From JAGRGG01 sp965217265 (GTDB lineage Bacteria; Pseudomonadota; Alphaproteobacteria; Geminicoccales; Geminicoccaceae), in contig CBDCHP010000011.1 in the NCBI GenBank assembly GCA_965217265.1, forward strand, positions 62,001 to 126,000: a stretch of 64,000 nt of DNA, in the 5' to 3' direction. The stretch's first letter is position 1. Every line of letters starts with the position of its first letter. Shown here in pieces: positions 51,847 through 61,271 of the stretch. A program made the translations under genes and the position numbers. The notes under the pieces were generated by a model, which had not been told where the DNA came from, made no database searches, and saw only the letters and a program-made list of their open reading frames with translations.

Positions 51847-52832
51847 GCCCGCGGCGGCTGGAGGCGGTGGCCGAGCGCTTCCCCTTGAAGGCGGCGTTCG
51901 CGATCTCGCGCGCCAGCGTCGACGAGGTCGAGGTCGTGCGCGCGGTCGTCGCCGAGGGGATTGGCACCTTCGGCCAGGGCGAGTGCCGGCCCTACCCCCG
52001 CTACGGCGAGACGGCAGACGGCGTGATCGACGCGATCGTGGCGCTGCGCCCCAACGTCGAGCGCGGCGCCACGCGGCACGACCTCGCCCGCCTGATGCCG
52101 CCGGGGGCGGCCCGCAACGCGCTCGACTGCGCCCTGATCGACCTGGAGGCGAAGCTGGCCGGCCGGCCGGCGGCGACCCTCCTCGACCTGCCTAGCCCCG
52201 CCCCCGTCGCCACCGCCTACACGATCGGCCTCGACACCCCCGAGGCGATGGCCGAGGCGACGCGGCGCCACCCCTGGCCGCTCTTGAAGCTGAAGCTCGG
52301 CGGCGAGGGCGACCTGGAGCGGGTCAGGGCCGTGCGCGCCGCCGCCCCCGACGCCCGGCTGATCGTCGACGCCAACGAGGCCTGGGACGCGACGATGCTG
52401 CGGACGTGGCCGGCCAAGTTCGCCGACTTAGGCGTCGAGCTGATCGAGCAGCCGCTGCACGCCGAGCGCGACGCGGCCTTGGACGAGATCGCGGACCTGC
52501 CGGTTCCCGTCTGCGCCGACGAGAGCTGCCACGACGCGGCCGGCCTGGAGCGCCTCCGGCGCGGCTACACCTGGGTCAACGTCAAGCTCGACAAGGCGGG
52601 CGGCCTCACCGGCGCCCTGGCCCTGATCGAGGCGGCGCGGGCGCGGGGGCTCAACGTCATGCTCGGCTGCATGATGGGCACGTCGCTGGCGATGGCGCCG
52701 GCAACCCTGCTCGGCCCGCTCGCCGACCTCGTCGACCTCGACGCGCCCTTGTGGCTGAAGGACGACCGCGACCCGGCCCTCAAGGTCGAGGCCGGGCTGA
52801 TCCATCCGCCGGCGGCGGAACTATGGGGCTGA
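51843..52832 (+). CDS. dgcA: Enolase-superfamily racemase DgcA (N-acetyl-D-glutamate racemase / dipeptide epimerase type)
   Basis: 329 residues, TTG start in the dgcN stop. The capping domain ends RNALDCALIDLEAKLAGRP. The barrel has LLKLKLGG (catalytic Lys), then metal ligands Asp in LIVDANEAWD, Glu in ELIEQPLH and Asp in VCADESCHD, and the second Lys in WVNVKLDKAGGLT. Sequence alone would allow a dipeptide epimerase; the dgcN partner favours N-acetyl-D-glutamate racemisation. Confidence 0.85.
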   Translation: MSPRRLEAVAERFPLKAAFAISRASVDEVEVVRAVVAEGIGTFGQGECRPYPRYGETADGVIDAIVALRPNVERGATRHDLARLMPPGAARNALDCALIDLEAKLAGRPAATLLDLPSPAPVATAYTIGLDTPEAMAEATRRHPWPLLKLKLGGEGDLERVRAVRAAAPDARLIVDANEAWDATMLRTWPAKFADLGVELIEQPLHAERDAALDEIADLPVPVCADESCHDAAGLERLRRGYTWVNVKLDKAGGLTGALALIEAARARGLNVMLGCMMGTSLAMAPATLLGPLADLVDLDAPLWLKDDRDPALKVEAGLIHPPAAELWG

Positions 52833-52844
52833 AGGGGGAAACTC

Positions 52845-53222
52845 GTGCCCAAACGCGAACTTGAACCGTCGATCAACGTCTTCGGCGAGGCGCTCGAACC
52901 CTGCTCCAAGGCGCCGCCGACGGGCTTTTGGCGCGACGGCTGCTGCAACACCGGACCATCCGATCGCGGCCGGCACGTCGTTTGCGCCGTGATGACCGAT
53001 GCGTTCCTGCGCTTCTCGGCCAGGCAAGGCAACGACCTCACGACGCCGCGACCGGAATACGGCTTTTCCGGCCTCAAACCCGGCGACCGCTGGTGCCTGT
53101 GCGCCGCCCGCTGGCGAGAAGCCCTCGAAGCCGGCAAGGCCCCGCCCGTGGTGCTGAACGCGACCCACCACGCGGCGCTCGCGGTGTGCCGACTGGCGGA
53201 TCTCCGCAAGCATGAGGATTGA
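52845..53222 (+). CDS. DUF2237 family protein
   Basis: 125 residues, GTG start, 12 nt after dgcA. NVFGEALEPCSKAPPTGFWRDGCC and DRGRHVVCAVMTDAFL, GDRWCLCAARW are characteristic; five or more Cys suggest a metal or redox site. The family has no assigned function. It is widely distributed as a stand-alone gene, so its place in the dgc operon may be incidental. Confidence 0.85.
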   Translation: MPKRELEPSINVFGEALEPCSKAPPTGFWRDGCCNTGPSDRGRHVVCAVMTDAFLRFSARQGNDLTTPRPEYGFSGLKPGDRWCLCAARWREALEAGKAPPVVLNATHHAALAVCRLADLRKHED

Positions 53223-53224
53223 AG

Positions 53225-53371
53225 AGAACGCTTCGCGTCCGCTGGCGCGGGGCCTTTCTTCTTCTTTTTGTCTTTGTCCGAGGCCGGCCCTCGGCAGTGC
53301 GGCCAATCTCCTGCGTTAACACTAGCAAAAAGAAAGAAAAAAGCCCGCGCGGCGAGCGCAACGCGAAGCGT
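53225..53371. repeat. Palindromic terminator element, copy J (reverse core)
   Basis: Left arm begins 3 nt after the DUF2237 stop: hairpin CGCGTC-CGCT-GGCGCG (one G-U pair), then GGCCTTTCTTCTTCTTTTTG. Core TTGTCCGAGGCCGGCCCTC then TGCGTTAACACTAGC. The right arm GCCCGCGCGGCGAGCGCAACGCGAAGCGTT ends on the DUF924 stop. It serves two converging genes. Confidence 0.9.
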
Positions 53372-53910
53372 TAAAACCCCGCCCCCGGCTCGGCCAAGTA
53401 AGCCTCTTCCTCGGGCGTCGAGGCGCGGCCGAGGGCGGCGTTGCGGTGGGGGAAGCGGCCGAAACGCTCGATGACGTCCTGGTGGCGCTTGGCATAGTCG
53501 AGGTACTGGGCGTCGTTCAGGGTCGCGATGAGCGCGACGCTCCATTCCTGGTCGGCCGGCTCTTCGCTGTGCTCGAAGGGCATGTAGAAGAAGACGCGGC
53601 GCTCGACGGGCACCTGTTTGTCGAGGCCGTTCGCCACGGCGCGGCGGGCGACGCGGCGCGCCTTCGTATCGCCCGCGAACGCGGCGGCCGTGCCGCGCCC
53701 GAGGTTGCGCTGGAACTGGTCGAGCAGGAGGAGCAGCGCCAGCGATCCGTTTGCCGTCTCGCCCCAAGCGTCGAGGTCGCCGCGAACGGCCGCCGCCGTC
53801 GCGCCCTCGAAGCGTCCGCGCAAGACCGCGTCGAAGGCGGCGTCCTTCTTGAACCAAGCCTCGCGCTCGGTCGCGACGAACCAGAAGTCGAGCACGGTCT
53901 CGGGCGTCAT
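53371..53910 (-). CDS. DUF924 family protein
   Basis: 179 residues. LDFWFVATEREAWFKKDAAFDAVLRGRF at the start and LLLLDQFQRNLGRGTAAAFAGD, then FFYMPFEHSEE are DUF924 hallmarks. It is an all-helical cytoplasmic fold related to TPR-like proteins, with no known reaction. The ATG overlaps the stop of the upstream BASS transporter (ATGA), so they form an operon. Confidence 0.9.
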   Translation of the reverse strand: MTPETVLDFWFVATEREAWFKKDAAFDAVLRGRFEGATAAAVRGDLDAWGETANGSLALLLLLDQFQRNLGRGTAAAFAGDTKARRVARRAVANGLDKQVPVERRVFFYMPFEHSEEPADQEWSVALIATLNDAQYLDYAKRHQDVIERFGRFPHRNAALGRASTPEEEAYLAEPGAGF

Positions 53911-54884
53911 TCGCTTCTCTCCCCTTCGAGCCACCGCCGGTAGATCGGCCGTTGTAGGCTCGGCAACAAGTAGATCGGCAATTGGGCCAGCGCCACGAAC
54001 AGGACGAGGTCGGGGGGTGCAGCACCCCCCATCGCGGCCAGCACGAGGCCGAAATTGTTGTTGCCGCAGCAAAGGCCGAAGGTGAGCGCCGAGCGCAGGC
54101 CGACGAGGGGGCGAAACGCCAGCGTCGCCGCCGCCTGCAGCCCGGCGTTGAGGGCGATCGCGGCCGCGAGGTAGAGCGCCACGAGGCCCGGCCGCCGCCA
54201 CGTCTCGAAGGCGACGTCGCCCATGATGCCGAGCGCGAACGCGGCAAAGCCCAGGACCGCGATCCCGTCCAGGCGCAAACGGTGCCGGGCCAGCCGGGCC
54301 TCACCCAAGAGGTAGCGCGACAGCCGCGCCAGCGCGACGCCAGATCCCACGATCAGGACCAGCCGCACGGTGAGGTCGAGCGCGTCGAGCGGCACGGCGA
54401 GCCCGCCGAGGTGAAAGGCGAGCGGCGGCACGGTGAGCGGGGCCAGCGCCGTCGCGACCACGGTGACGACGAGCGCCTGATCGGCGGCGAGGCCCAAGAG
54501 CAGCGCCAGCGCGGCGGCGGAGAATAGGGGCGCGCAGGCGGCCTGCGTCACGAGCGCGCTTTGCAGCAAGGGCGGCAGCGGCAAAGGTGCCGCGATCGCG
54601 GCGACGAGGAGCGGTGCGACGACGAGCGAGGCGACGACGGCCAGCGCCACCGGCAGCGGGCGGCGCAGGTGATTGGTCAGCCGCGCGACGTCGATGCGCA
54701 TCAAGGCGATCGTGAACGGCACCATCAAGGCCGGCAGCAAGAGCGGCCGGAACAGGTCGGCCAAGGGCGGCAGCGCCACGCCGAGGAGGACGCCGAGCGC
54801 CATGACGGCCGTCGCGCGTTCGCCGGCGAGGTCGAGGAGGCGGGCCAAGAAGATCGGTAGGGTCAAAGTTTCCTCTCGTCCCAT
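53907..54884 (-). CDS. Bile acid:sodium symporter (BASS/SBF) family transporter
   Basis: 325 residues from the ATG at 54884. TTG at 54866, preceded by AGAGGAAAC, is a good alternative. About nine to ten helices, with TQAACAPLFSAAALALLLGL and the crossing-helix region TFGLCCGNNNFGLVLAAMGG. BASS members are sodium-coupled importers of organic anions. The substrate cannot be inferred from the neighbour DUF924. Confidence 0.82.
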   Translation of the reverse strand: MGREETLTLPIFLARLLDLAGERATAVMALGVLLGVALPPLADLFRPLLLPALMVPFTIALMRIDVARLTNHLRRPLPVALAVVASLVVAPLLVAAIAAPLPLPPLLQSALVTQAACAPLFSAAALALLLGLAADQALVVTVVATALAPLTVPPLAFHLGGLAVPLDALDLTVRLVLIVGSGVALARLSRYLLGEARLARHRLRLDGIAVLGFAAFALGIMGDVAFETWRRPGLVALYLAAAIALNAGLQAAATLAFRPLVGLRSALTFGLCCGNNNFGLVLAAMGGAAPPDLVLFVALAQLPIYLLPSLQRPIYRRWLEGERSE

Positions 54885-55033
54885 CCTGCCCGCTTTCGGC
54901 AACGACTGCATGCCGGATGCGCCGACGGAACCCCCAGGCTCGATCCTTCGGTTGCCAGACGTGCGCGGGACGGCTTTGGTAGCGCTTTCGATGAGACGGT
55001 CCAACATCCCCGAACGCGCCGAGGACGCCGCCC

Positions 55034-55714
55034 ATGCACGTCGTCATGCTCCTCTATCCCCGCATGACCCAACTGGACCTGACCGGGCCGTTCGAGGTCC
55101 TGTCCCACTTCAAGGAGCTCGACCTGCATCTGGTGTGGAAGACCGCCGATCCGGTCGCGGACGGGGGCGGGCTGCGGATCCTGCCGACGACGACGTTCGC
55201 GGACTGCCCGCAAGCGGACATCCTCTTCGTCCCGGGCGGTCCGGGTCAACTCGCCTTGATGGAGGACCAGGAGGTTCTGGCGTTCTTGCGCGAACAGGCA
55301 AAGAATGCCGGCTACGTGACCTCGGTCTGCACCGGCTCGCTCGTTCTCGCGGCGGCGGGGCTGCTCACGGGCCATCAGGCCACCTGCCACTGGCTTTCCA
55401 TCGATCAGCTCAAGCATTTCGGCGTCGAACCCGTCCCGGAACGGGTGGTCGTCGATCGTGACCGCGTGACCGGCGCCGGCGTCACGTCCGGAATCGACTT
55501 CGCCCTCACCCTGGCCGCGAGCCTGTTCGGCGAGGAGCGCGCCCGGCGTGTTCAACTCGCGATGGAGTACGACCCGAAGCCGCCGTTCAAGGAAGGATCG
55601 CCCAGAACCGCCAGTCCGGCCCTGCTCGCCGCCGTTCGCGACGCCGCGGCCGCGTTTCAACGGCGAAGGGACGAGGTCGCCCGCGCCGCGGCCGCGAGGT
55701 TGCCGCGGGCCTGA
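55034..55714 (+). CDS. DJ-1/PfpI family protein (isonitrile hydratase-like)
   Basis: 226 residues. VMLLYPRMTQLDLTGPFEVLS at the N-terminus, nucleophile elbow SVCTGSLVLAAAGLL with the reactive Cys, and HWLSIDQLKHFGVEPVPERVV. These match the isonitrile hydratase/InhA branch without an AraC domain. A glyoxalase or chaperone-like role is also possible. Divergent from the BASS gene. Confidence 0.87.
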   Translation: MHVVMLLYPRMTQLDLTGPFEVLSHFKELDLHLVWKTADPVADGGGLRILPTTTFADCPQADILFVPGGPGQLALMEDQEVLAFLREQAKNAGYVTSVCTGSLVLAAAGLLTGHQATCHWLSIDQLKHFGVEPVPERVVVDRDRVTGAGVTSGIDFALTLAASLFGEERARRVQLAMEYDPKPPFKEGSPRTASPALLAAVRDAAAAFQRRRDEVARAAAARLPRA

Positions 55715-55847
55715 CCTCTGCAACGCTCCGGCGGCGGAGGGCGCTTTCCTTGTATCTCAAGGTCCCCTCTCGGGCGATTGATCTCGAAGCGAAACCCGCT
55801 TGTGCGCCGACGCCGTTTCGCTCCGCGCGCGGCCTCAGGAAGAGCCC

Positions 55848-56654
55848 ATGGATCAACGAGTCATGATCGACGCGATCACGGCCGGAATGGCGGACGAGCA
55901 GGCCGTGCGCGGCCTGTTTCTCGGGGGAAGCCACGGGCGCGGGACGGCCGACGCGCTCGGCGACGTTGACCTGATAGCCCTCGTCGCTCCGGACGACCAG
56001 GCCGAGGTTGCCACGCAGTGGCGCCGATTGCTGGAGAGCATCACGCCCATCGTCTTCTGGAACGAGCGTGGCCGCGGCGGCGTGCTGCTGAACGCGATCA
56101 GCGAGGATTGGCTGCGCTGCGACGTGTTCATTCTGCCACCGGCCGCGTTCACCGGGCGCGCCCGCGACACGGTGAAGCCGCTCATCGACCGGCACGGCTT
56201 CTACGCGGCTCTTCCGGCGACCCTCCCGATGAGACGGCCCGACGCCGATCGGGTGAGTCACCTGATCCACGAGTTCATTCGCGTCCTGGGCCTCCTGGTC
56301 GTCGTTGCGGGCCGCGGGGAGTATTTCACGGCGGCGGGCGGCGCCGGTCTCCAGCGCGATCATCTGATGAACCTGATGCTCGAACAGGCGACGCCCCACG
56401 ACCGGGGCGGCGCCCTCCGCCTCGGCACGTTGCTGCCGCCCGATCAGATGAGGGTGCTGCAAGCCCTTCCCTTTCCAAGGCCAACAAGGGTCGAAGTCAT
56501 CGAGGCGCACATCGAGATCGCGCGGCAGTTCTTCCCCCGCGCCCGCGTGCTCGCAAAGCGGCTCGGCGTCGCGTGGCCGGACGAATTCGAAGCCGCGACG
56601 CATCGGATCCTGGACAAGGCGTTCGGTGCCGAGTGCGACGTCGGTTGGCCGTGA
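55848..56654 (+). CDS. Nucleotidyltransferase-domain protein
   Basis: 268 residues from ATG 55848. An NTase polymerase-beta fold motif GGSHGRGTADALGDVDLIAL (G-S plus DxD near residues 26-45), then a helical C-terminal domain (HLIHEFIRVLGLLVVVAGRGEY). It resembles aminoglycoside-nucleotidyltransferase-like proteins but is distant from known resistance enzymes. Substrate unknown. It stands alone, with no antitoxin partner typical of MNT-HEPN pairs. Confidence 0.75.
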   Translation: MDQRVMIDAITAGMADEQAVRGLFLGGSHGRGTADALGDVDLIALVAPDDQAEVATQWRRLLESITPIVFWNERGRGGVLLNAISEDWLRCDVFILPPAAFTGRARDTVKPLIDRHGFYAALPATLPMRRPDADRVSHLIHEFIRVLGLLVVVAGRGEYFTAAGGAGLQRDHLMNLMLEQATPHDRGGALRLGTLLPPDQMRVLQALPFPRPTRVEVIEAHIEIARQFFPRARVLAKRLGVAWPDEFEAATHRILDKAFGAECDVGWP

Positions 56655-56738
56655 GGGATGCGCGAAAGCTCTGACGTTGTTTCGCTCCGCGGCCGGCCTT
56701 GCTAGAAGGTCCCGACCCTTCGAACGAGGCGAGAGCGC

Positions 56739-58073
<1,335 letters not shown>

Positions 58074-58078
58074 GCGGG

Positions 58079-58690
58079 ATGCGGCAGGCCCTACTGGCGC
58101 TCCTCCTGCTGGCCCCGCTTCCGGCCGCGGCCGGCATCCTGGTCGAGGCGGCCCTGGAGGGGATGCCGCTCCGGCTCGAACTCGGGGCCGAGCGGAGCCG
58201 CGTGCTGGCCGAGGTCGCGGGCAAACCCTACCTCGTCCTGCTCGACGAAGACGCCGTCTGGCGCCTGGACGACGCCGTTCGACTCGTCCCCGCCGCGCCC
58301 GTCGGTGGTAACGAGCCCAGTTCCTACAGCCTCGATCGCTGGAGCGAGGGGCCGAAGGTGGCGGGTTACGTCACCGGCTACAACGTCATGCGGCGCGGCG
58401 AGACGGTCTGCGCCGAGATTCTGGGCGTCGCCTGGATGACGTCGTTCCTGGCCCCCCTGGCCGCCGCGATCGGCCTCTTGCAGCGGGTCGAGCCGGCCCT
58501 GCGGCCGAGGGATGCGGCCGAGGGATGCGGCCCCGTCCCATTCGCGGCCTACGCCTTGCAGGGTTGGCCGATGCTGGCCGGCGATCGCGCGACGCCGATC
58601 TGGCGGGTCGGGCGCATCGCCTTCGACCACCGCGTCGATCCGTCCCGCCTGCGCTCGCCGCTCGAAACGCTCCCGGTCGAAGCGCCTTGA
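58079..58690 (+). CDS. Small secreted protein of unknown function
   Basis: 203 residues with a clear signal peptide (ALLALLLLAPLPAAAG). The mature part has two Cys (ETVCAEILG, AEGCGPVPF) that may pair, and KPYLVLLDEDAVWRLDD. I do not recognise a family. It starts 5 nt after purB and overlaps the next lipoprotein gene by 4 nt, so all three are probably one transcript. Confidence 0.7.
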   Translation: MRQALLALLLLAPLPAAAGILVEAALEGMPLRLELGAERSRVLAEVAGKPYLVLLDEDAVWRLDDAVRLVPAAPVGGNEPSSYSLDRWSEGPKVAGYVTGYNVMRRGETVCAEILGVAWMTSFLAPLAAAIGLLQRVEPALRPRDAAEGCGPVPFAAYALQGWPMLAGDRATPIWRVGRIAFDHRVDPSRLRSPLETLPVEAP

Positions 58691-59202
58691 GCCGCCTTAC
58701 CGCGCTGTTTCTCCTGGCGTTCCTGTCGCCCGCCGCCTGCGCCCCGCCGCCCACAGCCGAGCCCGAACCGTTCGTCGTGATCGCGCCCGGCGGGGCCGTG
58801 AGCGAGGCGGCGCTGGCCCGCCTGCCGGCGATGGGCGACGCGGCGCGCGTCCTGCTCAGCTACTACGCCGCGCTCTATAACACCGGCTGCGCGAACGGCG
58901 GCTGCGCGCTCGGGCGGGCGCTCGGCATCGACGACCAGTGCGGCGCCTTGCACTTGGGCCGCATCCGCCGGCTGATGCCGGACTTCGACATGAGCCGCTG
59001 CGTCTACCTGCCCGACGCCGCCTCGGCCTACACCTGGATCGAATCGCTGCGACTGATCGAGCCGGAAGCGGGGCGCTTCGAGGTGCGGCTCGAAACCCGC
59101 TGGAGGGACGGGTCGCGCGGCGGCGACGATCCCCCGCTGGTCGAGCGCTGGCGCTTCGAGGCCGGCCGGCTCGTCGCCGAGACGGCAAGCGGCACGTCCT
59201 GA
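58687..59202 (+). CDS. Putative lipoprotein of unknown function
   Basis: 171 residues, TTG start inside the previous stop. LTALFLLAFLSPAAC provides a lipobox-like end with Cys near residue 18. The mature part has paired Cys (NTGCANGGCALG, DDQCGAL, MSRCVYLP) and ends in strands. No family recognised. It is coupled to the preceding secreted protein, and the two may act together in the envelope. Confidence 0.65.
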   Translation: MSRLTALFLLAFLSPAACAPPPTAEPEPFVVIAPGGAVSEAALARLPAMGDAARVLLSYYAALYNTGCANGGCALGRALGIDDQCGALHLGRIRRLMPDFDMSRCVYLPDAASAYTWIESLRLIEPEAGRFEVRLETRWRDGSRGGDDPPLVERWRFEAGRLVAETASGTS

Positions 59203-59287
59203 AGCCGCCCCCGGCGGGGCCGGTCTATCAATCTTCCCGGACGATGCCCACATAGCACCGCACGCCCACTTTCGGTCCGAACCCGAC

Positions 59288-60317
59288 ATGCTCGACTGCA
59301 GCCACAGCTTCGTCCTCGACGACGTCACCGAGCCCGAGGCCCCGATCCGCCCGCCCCCGTCATCGGCCCCACCCCCGACCCAGGGCGACGCGCCCTTGTT
59401 CGACGCCTACTCGCAAGCCGTCGTCGACGTCGTCGACGCGCTCAGCCCCGCCGTCGTGCGGGTCGAGACGCCCGCCGACCCGGCAAAGCGCCGGCGCGGC
59501 GGCACGGGCTCGGGCGTCGTCATCGCGCCCGACGGGCTCGTCCTCACCAACAGCCACGTCGTCGGGGGTGCCCGCACCGTGCGCTTGGCGCTCGCGAACG
59601 CGCGCAACGTCGAGGCGCGCGTCCTCGGCGACGATCCGCACACCGACTTGGCACTCCTTCGCGTCACCGACGGCGCCACGCTGGCGACGGCCCGGCTCAG
59701 CGACTCCAAGGCGCTCAAGCGCGGCCAGCTCGTCGTCGCGATCGGCAATCCTCTGGGCTTCGAATCGACCGTCACCACCGGCGTCGTCTCGGCGCTGGGC
59801 CGCTCGCTGCGCGCCCAGACCGGCCGGCTGATCGACGACGTCGTCCAGACCGACGCCGCGCTCAACCCCGGCAATTCGGGCGGTCCGCTCGTGTCGTCGC
59901 GCGGCGAGGTGATCGGCATCAACACCGCCGTCATCGCCGGGGCGCAGGGGATCTGCTTTGCCGTCGCGAGCAACACTGCCAGCCACGTCGTGAGCGAGAT
60001 CGTCCGCTACGGCCGCGTGCGCCGCGCCTTCATCGGCGTCGCGGCGCAGACCGTGCCGCTGCCGCGGCGCTTGGCCCTGGCGCTCGACCTGAACCAGTCG
60101 GCCGCCGTGACGATCGCCGGCGTCGAGGCAGGAAGCCCGGCGGTGCAAGGCGGGCTCGCCCGGCGACGTCGTCGTCGCCCTCGACGGCGAGCCCGTCACC
60201 GGCGCCGACGACCTCGTCCGGCTCCTCGCCGGCGAACGCATCGGCGTTCCCGCCCGGCTCACTGTCGTCGCGGACGGCGGACTTCAAACCCGCATGGTGG
60301 TGCCGGTCGAGCGTTGA
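59288..60317 (+). pseudogene. HtrA/DegP-type serine protease with PDZ domain, frameshifted
   Basis: The trypsin-like domain is intact: His in VLTNSHVV, Asp in DPHTDLALLRV, Ser in NPGNSGGPL. The PDZ domain begins RRAFIGVAAQTVPLP. At about 60162 (GGLA) the frame changes; the continuation PGDVVVALDGEPVTGADDL to MVVPVER with stop 60315-60317 is in another frame. Without correction the protein reads on into element K. It has no signal peptide or membrane anchor (starts MLDCSHSFVLDD), so it would be a cytoplasmic HtrA-like protease, an uncommon type. Confidence 0.82.
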
Positions 60318-60466
60318 TGAACGCTGCGCGTGCGCTGCCGCGCGGGCTTTTTTCTTTTCTTTTTTGCTATTTGCCCCAGGACTTGGCCTCAACATCGAAG
60401 CCAGCCCCGGCCAAAGTTGCAAAAAAGAAAGAAGAAAAGCCCCGCGCAGCGGACGCGAAGCGTTCT
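60317..60466. repeat. Palindromic terminator element, copy K (variant core)
   Basis: Left arm begins in the corrected HtrA stop (TGATGAACGC). Hairpin GCGCG/CGCGC then TTTTTTCTTTTCTTTTTTGC. The core lacks GTTAAC and has CCAGGACTTGGCC with GCCAGCCCCGGCCAAAGTTGC, resembling copy B. The right arm ends 1-2 nt from the RHH-PAS stop. Its ordinary junction with the corrected stop supports the HtrA reading. Confidence 0.85.
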
Positions 60467-60467
60467 A

Positions 60468-61076
60468 TCAGGTCCGCCCGGAGAGGGTCTCGAACAGGAC
60501 GATGCAGCCGCGGCGGTTGGGGTCGGCCGTCGTCGCCGAGAGGGCGACCGCGATCGCCTGCGCGGTGCGCACCTTGCCGGGCGAGACGTAGGTGGCGTTG
60601 AAGCCGGCCCGGGCCATGCGGCCGTCGAGCAGGTTGCTCCACATCTCCTTCATGCCGGGGCCGCGCAGGATCATGATGTTGTCGAGGCGCTGGCCCAGCG
60701 TCATCTTGGGGTCGAGGTTCAACCAGAACGCAAAGGCGCGGTTGATCTGACGCAAGACCCGGTCGCCGTCGAGGACGACGCACGGCAAGGGGCAGGCCTC
60801 CATCACCCGGACGAGGTCCTGGGTGTTGCCGGCGAGCGAGAGCTTGTCCATCTCGCGCTGCTGCGTCTCCGAGCGCAGCCGGGCGTGGACGAGCGCGAAG
60901 GTCCGCAAGGTCGAGGCGAGGTTGGTCCGATCCGGCGTCGCCGCCGCCACCTCGTTGACGAGGGCCGAGAGGCGCATGTCGCGCGTCTCGGCCACGTGCT
61001 TCAAGTAGCTCCAGAATTCAGTTTCGAGCTTGATCGAGGTACGCACCTCGCCAATACGCATGGTCTTGCGAATCAT
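60468..61076 (-). CDS. Ribbon-helix-helix (RHH_4-type) plus PAS-like regulator
   Basis: 202 residues; ATG 61061 is an alternative start. The N-terminal MRIGEVRTSIKLETEFWSYL and MRLSALVNEVA form an RHH_4 DNA-binding domain typical of Alphaproteobacteria. After a helix, a PAS-like domain (about 95-195) reads CPLPCVVLDGDRVLRQINRAF. RHH proteins dimerise and bind short palindromes. The PAS fusion suggests a signal-sensing repressor. It faces the DUF4114 gene across the 195-bp AT-richer gap. Confidence 0.75.
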   Translation of the reverse strand: MIRKTMRIGEVRTSIKLETEFWSYLKHVAETRDMRLSALVNEVAAATPDRTNLASTLRTFALVHARLRSETQQREMDKLSLAGNTQDLVRVMEACPLPCVVLDGDRVLRQINRAFAFWLNLDPKMTLGQRLDNIMILRGPGMKEMWSNLLDGRMARAGFNATYVSPGKVRTAQAIAVALSATTADPNRRGCIVLFETLSGRT

Positions 61077-61271
61077 CGCCGCCCCCGGCTTGGAATGTCA
61101 CACTCAGCTATACGCACCATGATACCCATCGGTCACAGGCTTAGCGATTGAGAAAGAAAAATGCCTTCTATAGGTTACTTTGCGGTTAATGAACGATAGA
61201 AATACCGATATAGGTCGGACCTGTGAGCAGGACACGGATCCGACAGGCCGTGAGAACGGGAGTCCGCCTTG

